Below, one piece after another: positions 44,435-52,628 of a stretch of DNA of 64,000 bases. A program made the position numbers and the translations under genes. The notes beneath the pieces were generated by a model. The model was not told the DNA's origin. It saw nothing but the letters and a program-made list of their open reading frames with translations, and made no database searches. Positions within the stretch are counted from its first letter, which is position 1, and each line of letters starts with the position of its first letter. Source of the stretch: Deferribacteres bacterium (lineage in GTDB: Bacteria; Zhuqueibacterota; Zhuqueibacteria; Zhuqueibacterales; Geothermadaptataceae); the NCBI GenBank assembly GCA_020633675.1, contig JACKDE010000006.1:192901-256900 (forward strand), given 5' to 3'.

Positions 44435-46162
44435 ATGGCCTCCAACGCCGACAACTTCAAAGACGATTTTTGGCACAGTATACTCGATACTGTTGCTGAG
44501 GGGATTGTTGTTGTCGGCGCTGACGGGCATATCCGCCATCTCAATACCTATGCTGCGTATGCATTAGATATCTCTCCAACTAAAAGTCATGGCCGCCATT
44601 TTAGAGAAATATTTTGTCCAAGTTTGCCGGAGAGCCAGTGCTGGGTAAACCGAGCACTAAGCAAATCTGCAAAATTGCGGCATCATCGCTTCCTGGTGCA
44701 GAAGCCAGATGGCCAGGAAGTGCCAGTCCTTGCAAACTTCACCCCGATCACAAACACAGATAATGAAAATGAAAATTTGGGGGCAATTATTGCTGTTTGG
44801 CAGGAGAGCAGCTCGGAACAACTGCGTCGCGAGCGCGAGAAACAAAGAGCAATTCTCGGCTCTTTGGCGGAGGGCTTGCTTACAGTCGACAATGAATGGC
44901 GAATCACAAGTTTCAATCGTGCTGCTGAGCGTATCACCAGATGGCGTGAAGATGAAGCTGTAGGCAAATACTGTAATCAGGTGCTGCAATGTTTGAACTG
45001 TGCTGACAAATGCCCGATTTCAGAAACGCTTAGGCGGGCCAAGCCGATCATGGACTGCAATTTGGAAATTAAAAATCGAAACGAAGAAATTGTTTCGGTC
45101 ATTGCCAACACGACAATTCTCTACAATGCCAAAGGTGAAGCCCTTGGCGGCATCATGTCGTTTCGTGATAATTCGATTCGCAATAAAATTGGTTTTGAAG
45201 AAAAGGTTCGCAGCAATTTTTACGGAATGATTGGCAAAAATAAACGCATTCTTGAAGTGCAATCGCTCATCGAGGAAATTGCGGACAGCCATGCAACGGT
45301 TTTGATCCTTGGTGAGAGCGGTACTGGTAAGGAATTGGTTGCCAATGCAATTCAAAAGCTCAGCCCGCGCGTTTCGTTGCCTTATGTCAAAGTCAATTGC
45401 GCTGCCATACCGGATACGCTGATCGAAAGCGAGCTTTTTGGTCATGTCAGGGGTGCATTTACCGATGCTCGAAATGACCGTGTTGGCCGTTTCGAGCTTG
45501 CGCATGGCGGGACCATTTTTTTGGACGAAGTAGGTGACCTGACGGCACCAGCGCAACTTCGCCTTCTGCGTGTGCTGGAAAATGGTGAATTTCAACGTTT
45601 AGGCTCATCTGAAACGGTAAAAGTTGATGTCAGGGTAATTGCTGCAACCAACCGCGATTTGGGCAAGATGATTGCTGACGGCAGCTTTCGGGATGATCTC
45701 TATTATCGCTTGAACGTGATCCCAATATCCCTGCCTCCATTGCGTGAACGAATGGATGACTTACCATTGTTGCTCAATCACTTCCTGGTTAAATACCAAA
45801 GACTCACCAGAAAGAGCATTACCGATATTTCCGATCATGCCTATGATTTGCTGATGGCATATAACTATCCGGGCAATGTGCGGGAACTCGAAAATATCAT
45901 CGAACACGCATTTGCCAGAACCAACGGCAGAACGATTGCAGAGACAAAATTGCCTTACTACCTTCGTGATGCTTTGCCAAAGCAAACAAGCTATCAGCAG
46001 CACTTTCAGACTATGTCAGAGCTCGATGACGATGCCCACCGTATTAAACAAGCTTTGTTGAAAACACACTGGAACCGTGAAAAAGCTGCCAAATTGCTTG
46101 GCATGAGCCGCACAACGCTGTGGCGGCGCATGCGTGAACTTGACATCGCAAAAGGCAATTGA
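44435..46162 (+). CDS. PAS-PAS sigma-54 activator with Cys cluster and GAFTDA loop
   Basis: 575 aa. PAS 1 at about 12-125, PAS 2 at about 136-245, AAA+ at 265-495 and a Fis-type helix-turn-helix at the end (WNREKAAKLLGMSRTTLWRRM). PAS 2 carries C180, C186, C189 and C193 (KYCNQVLQCLNCADKC), and PAS 1 has C61 and C69. Such cysteines in PAS activators often bind a redox or metal cofactor. Walker A is GESGTGKE (293-300). The sigma-54 loop is GAFTDA (340-345) instead of GAFTGA. The gene follows four cytochrome/porin genes and precedes a strong -24/-12 promoter at 46346, so redox control of the selenocytochrome operon is likely. Confidence 0.93.
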   Translation: MASNADNFKDDFWHSILDTVAEGIVVVGADGHIRHLNTYAAYALDISPTKSHGRHFREIFCPSLPESQCWVNRALSKSAKLRHHRFLVQKPDGQEVPVLANFTPITNTDNENENLGAIIAVWQESSSEQLRREREKQRAILGSLAEGLLTVDNEWRITSFNRAAERITRWREDEAVGKYCNQVLQCLNCADKCPISETLRRAKPIMDCNLEIKNRNEEIVSVIANTTILYNAKGEALGGIMSFRDNSIRNKIGFEEKVRSNFYGMIGKNKRILEVQSLIEEIADSHATVLILGESGTGKELVANAIQKLSPRVSLPYVKVNCAAIPDTLIESELFGHVRGAFTDARNDRVGRFELAHGGTIFLDEVGDLTAPAQLRLLRVLENGEFQRLGSSETVKVDVRVIAATNRDLGKMIADGSFRDDLYYRLNVIPISLPPLRERMDDLPLLLNHFLVKYQRLTRKSITDISDHAYDLLMAYNYPGNVRELENIIEHAFARTNGRTIAETKLPYYLRDALPKQTSYQQHFQTMSELDDDAHRIKQALLKTHWNREKAAKLLGMSRTTLWRRMRELDIAKGN

Positions 46163-46219
46163 CAGCTCCTTTACACATCATTCCCTTCCACCATTCCTCA
46201 CTCACCGCGTTTCATGATT

Positions 46220-46313
46220 TGTTTCATTTGAAACAGATCGTTGCAATATTTTTGATTTCCGTAAATGGTTAATAAAAAAGCAATTAAACTGCTTTGAAGA
46301 TTCTATTTGAAAC
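46220..46313 (+). promoter_or_regulatory. Repeated half-sites, candidate activator-binding region
   Basis: A 16-bp palindrome TGTTTCATTTGAAACA (46220-46235) is preceded by another GTTTCAT at 46209. The 9-mer ATTTGAAAC recurs exactly at 46226-46234 and 46305-46313. These lie 33-137 bases upstream of the sigma-54 promoter at 46346, the usual place for enhancer sites. Probable binding sites of the activator encoded directly upstream; this is inference. Confidence 0.5.
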
Positions 46314-46345
46314 GAAATGTTGCGACATGTTGCCCGATATAGGCT

Positions 46346-46361
46346 TGGCCTGAGATTTGCG
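46346..46361 (+). promoter_or_regulatory. Sigma-54 (-24/-12) promoter of the selenocytochrome operon
   Basis: TGGCCTGAGATTTGCG has TGGC, the G at position 7, TTGC and the diagnostic GG and GC ten bases apart. Predicted transcript start is about 46372, 28 bases before the first gene (46400). The activator gene lies directly upstream. Confidence 0.75.
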
Positions 46362-46399
46362 TTTATAGCGACATCAATTCAGCAACAGGTGCACGCGAA

Positions 46400-46846
46400 A
46401 TGGATCGTATGTTGGGAAATCAATTTTTTTTAGCGCGCAAATTCAGCCAAGCGATTCCGTACCTGGAACGCGTCCACAAAAAATATCCAAAAGATGTGCA
46501 GACTGCTGAAAAGCTCATTCTCTGCTGTGTTTTTACTTCCCAGTTGGAGCGCGCTACCAGCTTTTTCCTTAACCTTTTAAAGCATTCAGCTTTAGATGCT
46601 GGAGGCAAAGAAAGTGTGCAAAACCACGCAAAGGAAAAGGAACTTTTTGCTGATTGGACGATGAACTTGCCTGGCTTGTTGTCCGCCAAGGAAAGGATTT
46701 TTGCGCTGGGTATGATCGCCACTTTTTTCGATATCAATTTGGCCAGCTGCTATTTCCGAAAAGCCCGGGAACTTGATCCAAAAGACGTTCAAGTTCATCA
46801 AATTCTTGAGAATCTTAAATCAAATAAGCGTAGTTGCCTTTACTGA
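46400..46846 (+). CDS. Small TPR-like protein
   Basis: 148 aa, no signal peptide. Helical pairs of TPR type: FFLARKFSQAIPYLERVHKKYPKDVQTAEKLIL at the start and ASCYFRKARELDPKDVQVHQIL at the end (quoted in parts across the protein). AGGTG lies eight bases before ATG 46400. It is the first gene after the sigma-54 promoter at 46346 and 16 bases ahead of the selenocytochrome gene. A chaperone or scaffold for cytochrome assembly is possible, but no specific role can be read. Confidence 0.7.
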   Translation: MDRMLGNQFFLARKFSQAIPYLERVHKKYPKDVQTAEKLILCCVFTSQLERATSFFLNLLKHSALDAGGKESVQNHAKEKELFADWTMNLPGLLSAKERIFALGMIATFFDINLASCYFRKARELDPKDVQVHQILENLKSNKRSCLY

Positions 46847-46862
46847 CAGGATGGAGGGTACC

Positions 46863-48158
46863 ATGCATTCGTTTTATAAATTCGCGGCCGCTTTTGCGCT
46901 GTTAGCGCTCATTGTGGGCTGGAGTTGTTCATCTCCCAACAAACCCTTTGATGAATCCGAAATTGTAGTCGAGACGGCGAAATTCACTTGTGTCGAGTGT
47001 CATACCGACGCCGTGCAGCTTCAGGAGCTTGCTACGCCAGAACCTCCGCCGTCTGAAAATGCGGGCGAAGGCTGAGGCGGCGAAGTGCCTCCGTTGGAGG
47101 CATGGCAAAAGGTTTTAGTCGGCGAAAGTTTTATGGGAACGATTCATGGCGGGCTGTCATGTGTAGATTGTCATAGCGGCGATGCCTCTCCTCAAACCTT
47201 TGAGACAGCGCACGTTGGTATTACCGCAGATCCCGCGAGCGGTTCTGCTACTTCATGCGGGATATGCCACGGTTCAGTTGGTACAAAACATCAAACAAGT
47301 CTGCACGGTTCATTGGAAGGATACAAACAAACGATACGCACTCGATCGGGGCAGGCAACGCTCTCGCCGGAGCTAAATGCCATGTTTGATGCAAAATGCG
47401 CCACCTGCCACACATCATGCGGACAGTGTCATATCAGCCGCCCGGATGCGGTTGGCGGAGGCTTTAATGCCGGACACGTCTTTATTGAAAAGCCAAGCAT
47501 GACCCTCAATTGCACTGCGTGCCATGGCAGTCGAATTGGTGAAGAATTCCGCGGACTGCATGAAGGCATCCCAGCCGATACACACTACAACCGGGGAATG
47601 CAATGTACAGCATGCCACAATGCGGATGAAATACACTTTGCCGGCGGAAGCGCGGCCAATCGCTACAGCATTGCTGAAGCGCCGAGATGCGAAGACTGTC
47701 ATGAAGTCGGTGCTGAAAATGCGTATCACCTGCAACACAAAGACGATATGAGCTGCCAGGTTTGCCATAGCCAGGAGTATAAAAATTGCTATAATTGTCA
47801 TGTCGGAACAGAGGAGAGTGGCATTCAGCAGCCATCCGAGCTCGATTTTAAGATCGGCAAAAATCCGCTGAAGAGTGCACGTCGGCCTTATGGCTACGTG
47901 CTGCTGCGCCATATCCCGATTGCGCCCGACTCCTATGAAGAATGGGCGCCAGGACAACTAACCAATTATGAGGCGCTGCCAACCTGGAAAATGACGACAC
48001 CGCATAATATTCAAAAAAATACGCCACAAACGGCGAATTGCACCAGCTCGTGCCATAATAATACCGAGCTCTTCCTCACACGTGACGACATATTGAAGCT
48101 GTCGCCGCAGGAACAAGCGGCCAATCGCGATGTGGTTGTTGACAAGGTGCCAGAATAA
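46863..48158 (+). CDS. Multihaem lipoprotein cytochrome c with in-frame TGA, probable selenoprotein
   Basis: 431 aa if TGA at 47073 is read as selenocysteine (U71). ATG 46863 follows GGATGGAGGG. Lipoprotein signal ends LIVGWSC. One CxxCH (CVECH) lies before the TGA and nine after it (CVDCH, CGICH, CATCH, CGQCH, CTACH, CTACH, CEDCH, CQVCH, CYNCH), plus a CX3CH (CTSSCH) near the end. The context is SENAGEG-U-GGEVPPLEAW. The frame is the same on both sides. The downstream part alone would lack any export signal, which a c-type cytochrome needs. A hairpin of bacterial SECIS form follows the TGA (47085-47103). Alternatives are a sequencing error, a nonsense mutation, or two separate genes; I rate these lower. 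Confidence 0.8.
47073..47103 (+). promoter_or_regulatory. Recoded TGA and candidate bacterial SECIS element
   Basis: TGA at 47073-47075, nine bases of spacer, then GTGCCTCC (47085-47092), loop GTT, and GGAGGCAT (47096-47103): eight pairs with one G-T. The apical loop begins 17 bases after the TGA, has three bases and starts with G. As I recall it, the bacterial SECIS model asks for 16-37 bases to the loop, a 3-14-base loop with a G in its first two bases, and a 4-16-bp stem. All are met. Confidence 0.75.
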
Positions 48159-48220
48159 CAGATAGGCTAATTCCCAATTCAATATAATGGATTCCATTTA
48201 ATTTACTGGAGGTTGTCGTG

Positions 48221-49255
48221 ATGAAAAAGATGATGAAAAAACAACTCTCATTTGTACTTATGGTTCTCTTGCCCATCAGTTTTATCTTTGTTAGCTGTAG
48301 CAGCGATGATAATCCTGTGAGCCCTGTTGTCGAGAAAACTGAATTTGAAATGATCCAGCCTGCAGCGGATACATATGTGGCTGGTTCGCTCGCACCCGTG
48401 CTCACAGCGCAATCGCTGTTCGATAATATCAATGATGGCAATACCTCAAATGATTTTGTGGTACTGAGCGTGCGTGGAGCAGCTGATTATGCAAAAGGCC
48501 ACATCCCCGGAGCCATCAATATCCCATGGCGCGAAATCGCCAAGGAAGCAAACCTCAGTTTGCTTTCAAAAAGCCAGCCAATTGCTGTCTACTGCTACAC
48601 AGGCCACACTGGCAGCATTGCGACGACGTTACTCAATACTCTTGGATACGAGGCCTATAATATCAAATGGGGCATGATGTCATGGACAAAAGATCAGGGA
48701 GTGCGTGTCGCCAGCGCATTTAACGAAAGCGTTGATGCGCACGATTTTGCGATTGAAACAGCGGAGAACACAGCAACCCAGACCTATGATTTAGCGGTTA
48801 CCGATTTCTCTACAGCAACCGATGACCAAACAGTTCTGCTTGCTGCGGCGGATTATGTTGCTACGAACATTACGGCGGCAACAAGCGCTCAAACGCTTTT
48901 TGACAACCTGATGGATGGAAATGCCAGCAACGATCCGATTGTGGTAAGTGTTCGCAGCGCGACTGACTATGCTAAAGGGCACATTCCGGGCGCGATCAAT
49001 ATTCCATGGAAAGAGATTGCCAAGGAAGATAATTTGAAAAAGCTCGATCCCAACAAGGAAATCGTCGTGTATTGCTATACCGGACACACCGGTGGCGTAG
49101 CCGCAGCTGCATTGAATCTGCTGGGATACAAAGCAACCAACCTGAAGTTTGGTATCATGTCCTGGACCAAGGATGCAACCGTGCGTGTTTCAAAAGCATT
49201 TGATGAATCTGTTGATGCGCACGATTTTCAAGTAACTTCGGGCTTACAACCATAG
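48221..49255 (+). CDS. Lipoprotein with two rhodanese-like domains
   Basis: 344 aa from ATG 48221 (GGAGG eight bases upstream; GTG at 48218 abuts it). Lipobox near IFVSC. Two rhodanese domains, about 60-170 and 225-335, are clear duplicates: SVRGAADYAKGHIPGAINIP and SVRSATDYAKGHIPGAINIP, with active loops YCYTGHTGS and YCYTGHTGG that both keep the catalytic Cys. Each ends MSWTKD...DAHDF. Rhodaneses move sulfur or handle selenium and persulfides. Exported rhodanese lipoproteins also occur beside outer-membrane electron conduits in Geobacter (one, ExtI, is a selenoprotein, as I recall). Third gene of the sigma-54-driven operon; it ends at the structure at 49308. Confidence 0.92.
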   Translation: MKKMMKKQLSFVLMVLLPISFIFVSCSSDDNPVSPVVEKTEFEMIQPAADTYVAGSLAPVLTAQSLFDNINDGNTSNDFVVLSVRGAADYAKGHIPGAINIPWREIAKEANLSLLSKSQPIAVYCYTGHTGSIATTLLNTLGYEAYNIKWGMMSWTKDQGVRVASAFNESVDAHDFAIETAENTATQTYDLAVTDFSTATDDQTVLLAAADYVATNITAATSAQTLFDNLMDGNASNDPIVVSVRSATDYAKGHIPGAINIPWKEIAKEDNLKKLDPNKEIVVYCYTGHTGGVAAAALNLLGYKATNLKFGIMSWTKDATVRVSKAFDESVDAHDFQVTSGLQP

Positions 49256-49307
49256 TTTGAGCGTTGGCAGCATTTCACCGTCTCTCATTTCCTTCTGATG
49301 AGCAAAG

Positions 49308-49399
49308 CCGGGACTGCTAAAATTGAGCAAACTTGTGAACAGTGAAGTTTGTTCAAGCATACCCTCTGTAAGCGCAATACAAGCAGTCCCGGTTTTTTT
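49308..49399 (+). terminator. Branched terminator with inner hairpin
   Basis: Outer stem CCGGGACTGCT (49308-49318) with AGCAGTCCCGG (49382-49392), perfect over 11 bp and followed by seven Ts. Enclosed is a second hairpin GAGCAAACTT (49325-49334) with AAGTTTGTTC (49345-49354). Works as a terminator for the + strand operon; the enclosed hairpin is unusual. Confidence 0.75.
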
Positions 49400-49431
49400 A
49401 TGCAATTGCGGGAAGATATAGGTGACTTAGG

Positions 49432-50928
49432 TTAATTGCCTCGCGCAAGCCGCTTTTCGATCGCAGTAATCGTCGTTTTCAGTGCTTTGATTCGCGCGTA
49501 ATGTTTCGAGTTTGATTCAACGATTGTCCAAGGTGCATAACTGGTGCTGGTTCTGTACAGCATTTCGTTCACTGCGGATAAATAGGCATCCCATTTCTCG
49601 CGATTTCGCCAATCTTCTTCTGTGATTTTCCAATTTTTGTGAGGCGTACTTTGGCGCTCTTCGAAGCGGCGCAGTTGCTCATCTTTGCTGATCTGTAGCC
49701 AGAATTTAACGATAACAGCGCCAAAGTTGAAAAGCTGTTCCTCAAATTCATTGATCTCTCGATAGGCCCTCCGCCATTCCGCTTCGCTGCAGAAATGCTC
49801 TACCCGTTCAACCAAAACCCTTCCGTACCAGGAGCGATCGAAAATACCTATATGTCCGGCTTTCGGTATTTCTTTCCAAAATCGCCACAGGTAGTGGTGC
49901 TTCTTTTCAATGTCATTTGGCGCTGCTATGGGCAATACCTCATAGCCACGCGGGTCGAGCTTTTGCGTCAACCTTTTAATATTGCCGCCTTTTCCGGCAG
50001 CATCCCAGCCTTCATAGACGATCACAACTGGTATGCGGCGCAGGTAAACTTCATGTTCCAAATTTCGAATTCGATTTTGGTGCTTTTTAAGCTCCTTGCT
50101 GTATTCCTCACGGCTAATGCTGAGCGAGAGATCTGCTTTTTCGAGAATGGTTGATGTCGAAACAGGGGCAATTTTCTTCTCCTGTACTACCTGAGAACGA
50201 ATACTATTCTCTTTTTCCTTTAGGGTAATCTGGCGCTCAAGACGATTGACAACGGTTTCAAAGATTTTTGCTGTTGCAAAGCGGCGGTCGTGCGCCCCGA
50301 CGATGGTCCATGGAGCATGAGCCGTATCGGTTTTATTAAGCATGTCTTCAGCAGCGAGCAAAAACTTGCCGTACTTTTTGTTTTGCTTCCAGTCATGGCT
50401 GGAAACGCGCCAGGAAGTGGCAGCATTGCGCTCGAGGGCTTTGAAGCGTCGCTTTTGTACTTTGGCCGAAATATGCAGGAAGAATTTGACAATAACGGTG
50501 CCGTCAGTTGTGAGATGGCGTTCGAACGAATTGATGTCATTATAGCCGAGCATCCAATCCTGTGGTCCGGTGGCTTTAGCTGCCCGATCCGAAAGAACAC
50601 GATGGTACCAACTGTTGTCAAATATCGCCATGCGACCTTTTGCTGGTGTTTTTGTCCAAAAACGCCATAAAAAAGGCCGATAAAATTCTTCCTCGTTTTG
50701 ATTTTTTATATTGAATACAGTGAAGTGGCGTGGATCAAGCGACAAAATAAGGCGATTTATAGAAGTGCCCTTACCTGAAGCGCCCCAGCCTTCAAAGAGT
50801 ACAATAACAGGTATCTGCAGGTCGATTGCCTTGCGCTGCAGCGCGGCAAGCCGGAACTCCAGCGTCGACATTGCTGCTTTGTACTCTTTTTTCGATAATT
50901 TTTGACTGAGGTCGAGTTGTTCAAGCAT
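49432..50928 (-). CDS. Two-domain polyphosphate kinase 2 (polyphosphate:AMP phosphotransferase type)
   Basis: 498 aa with two PPK2 domains, the class II layout that phosphorylates AMP to ADP with polyphosphate. The C-terminal domain has the standard Walker A GWDAAGKGG and lid/Walker B region GIFDRSWYGRVLVERVE. The N-terminal domain has the altered GWGASGKGT and AIFDNSWYHRVLSDRA, so it is probably inactive or structural, as described for this class. Cytoplasmic. It is convergent with the rhodanese operon and is a single gene. Helps recycle nucleotides under energy stress. Confidence 0.93.
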   Translation of the reverse strand: MLEQLDLSQKLSKKEYKAAMSTLEFRLAALQRKAIDLQIPVIVLFEGWGASGKGTSINRLILSLDPRHFTVFNIKNQNEEEFYRPFLWRFWTKTPAKGRMAIFDNSWYHRVLSDRAAKATGPQDWMLGYNDINSFERHLTTDGTVIVKFFLHISAKVQKRRFKALERNAATSWRVSSHDWKQNKKYGKFLLAAEDMLNKTDTAHAPWTIVGAHDRRFATAKIFETVVNRLERQITLKEKENSIRSQVVQEKKIAPVSTSTILEKADLSLSISREEYSKELKKHQNRIRNLEHEVYLRRIPVVIVYEGWDAAGKGGNIKRLTQKLDPRGYEVLPIAAPNDIEKKHHYLWRFWKEIPKAGHIGIFDRSWYGRVLVERVEHFCSEAEWRRAYREINEFEEQLFNFGAVIVKFWLQISKDEQLRRFEERQSTPHKNWKITEEDWRNREKWDAYLSAVNEMLYRTSTSYAPWTIVESNSKHYARIKALKTTITAIEKRLARGN

Positions 50929-50989
50929 TTAATCAGACTTTCAATGTCGCATTACGTTGAGTGTCACTTCTTAATTTCAAAGCAACAGA

Positions 50990-52210
50990 TTATTTAAATA
51001 GAAGCTTCAGGTATGTGAGAGGAGATCGCATTGATTCTTTCGATTGTGTGCCTGCCATCATGCCGGCTATCCAGTCGCGCACTTCTTTGTTGCGTGCTGC
51101 ACGACCAACCACAAGGTTCAGCAGTGGTTGGAAGCGGCCGATTTTTTGCAGCGTGTAGCTCATGTTCAGTTCAGGCCATAATCTTTCCCACAGCTGTGTC
51201 TCATAAGCTGCGAGACTTGTTGCATCATACTTTTCGCCCTTGCATACTCTCGCAAGAACTTCTGCTGCGATTTTGCCGGAACACATACCATTGCCGATCC
51301 CTTCACCCGAAAACGGATCGATGAGCCCGGCTGCGTCGCCTAACAGAATGAATCCGTCGCCATGCACCTTGCGTTTTTTACTGCCCATTGGCAAGTTCCA
51401 ACCGGAAATATCACCAATTAATTCAGCATGCTCGAAACGTTTGCGAAAAAAATCGGACTCGGTTGCAGCGATGTGGGCTTTGCGCAGGCTTAAATTTCTG
51501 CGCTTGATTTCGCTATGCAGCATTCCAAGACCAACATTCACCATGTTGTTTTCCAATGGAAAAATCCAAAAATACCCGGGCAAAATATCCCTGACAAAAT
51601 GAATCTCGATGGCATCGGTCATATCTGTCACACTGCGGTAATAGGCTCTGGTGGCAACCACCCAATGTAGCGGATCGTGCTCATAGAATCCAAGTTTGCG
51701 AGAGATGATTGAATTATAACCATCTGCACCTACGACGATTTTAGCGGTGATGGTTTTGGAGGCCGTCGTGCCATTGTTGCCGACAATCCCTTGGACCTGG
51801 CCGTTTTTCAAAACAAGATCGGTCACGGCAAAAGCTTCCATCGTCTCGACCTGCTGCTGCGCCTCTTTAAAAAGAAGGTCATCGAATACTTCACGCCTGC
51901 ACACATAGCCATAGCTTTGTCGCTCAGCGCTGGGAGGAGTGAAGGGGATTGTAACCACAGTGCCGTTGGGCGATGAAAAGGTGACACTATTGGAGCGAAC
52001 TTGTGGTCGCGCTTCAAGTTTATCAAGCAAATCCAGCTCGCGCAAATAGGTGACACTTTTGCCCGAAATTGCATCGCCGCATATTTTGTCGCGAGGAAAT
52101 TTCTTTTTATCGACGAGCAATACACGCAAGCCATGGCGTTTGGCATAAAGTGCGCACGTCGCCCCGGAAGGCCCGCCACCCACAATAATTACATCATAAT
52201 CAAATTGCAT
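50990..52210 (-). CDS. Geranylgeranyl reductase family FAD-dependent oxidoreductase
   Basis: 406 aa from ATG 52210, chosen because the FAD-binding DYDVIIVGGGPSGAT motif starts at once. A longer frame to 52372 with a hydrophobic stretch has AAGGA upstream and cannot be fully excluded. Later motifs fit the family: KKFPRDKICGDAISGKS, VVGADGYNSIISRKLG, and FILLGDAAGLIDPFSGEGIGNGM (FAD ribityl-binding). Members reduce double bonds of isoprenoid chains, as in archaeal lipids, chlorophyll or menaquinone side chains. Modification of menaquinone would fit the respiratory genes nearby, but that is inference. Confidence 0.9.
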   Translation of the reverse strand: MQFDYDVIIVGGGPSGATCALYAKRHGLRVLLVDKKKFPRDKICGDAISGKSVTYLRELDLLDKLEARPQVRSNSVTFSSPNGTVVTIPFTPPSAERQSYGYVCRREVFDDLLFKEAQQQVETMEAFAVTDLVLKNGQVQGIVGNNGTTASKTITAKIVVGADGYNSIISRKLGFYEHDPLHWVVATRAYYRSVTDMTDAIEIHFVRDILPGYFWIFPLENNMVNVGLGMLHSEIKRRNLSLRKAHIAATESDFFRKRFEHAELIGDISGWNLPMGSKKRKVHGDGFILLGDAAGLIDPFSGEGIGNGMCSGKIAAEVLARVCKGEKYDATSLAAYETQLWERLWPELNMSYTLQKIGRFQPLLNLVVGRAARNKEVRDWIAGMMAGTQSKESMRSPLTYLKLLFK

Positions 52211-52628
52211 ATTTCCACTTTCCTTAGTCAAGATTGAGTTCAAGGAGTAGAGAATATAAATGCCACTCGCAAAAATAGCAAACAGGATTACTCCAAATTT
52301 GTGCGCGACCTTGCAAACCGGCTTGATCTTAATAAGCTTGATGAAATAAGACAATATACTCCAGGACTGCATTTAACAATCATCCTTATCCGATTAAATG
52401 CGTAATTAACTTTTCAAAATCGTGAGAGAAATGGTGGCATTTTGCCGTAATTTCAGCTATTTGCATTTCGCGGAAAGAATGATCTTGTTGGTGCTTCCGA
52501 TGTTTTGGTTGAACTGATCCGGATTGGTTTTGTCTTTAATAAAAATGACGACCTGCTACGTTGAATTGTGTCTAGGCCCGTCTGTTTATCCGTCATGAAG
52601 AAAATATAATGTGCAGGAGGATATCGCA
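52211..52628. other. Divergent intergenic region
   Basis: 418 bases between the flavoprotein (-) and the serine hydrolase (+). Apart from the AGGAGG at 52614-52619 that sets the hydrolase start and a possible 54-codon extension of the flavoprotein frame, I see no gene, hairpin or convincing promoter. Confidence 0.4.

Noticed and set aside
46773..47075. Reading the first part of the cytochrome as a separate 70-aa lipoprotein and 47085-48158 as an independent gene
   Set aside because: The two parts share one frame, the second has no export signal although it is a c-type cytochrome, and a SECIS-like hairpin follows the TGA. Kept only as an alternative.
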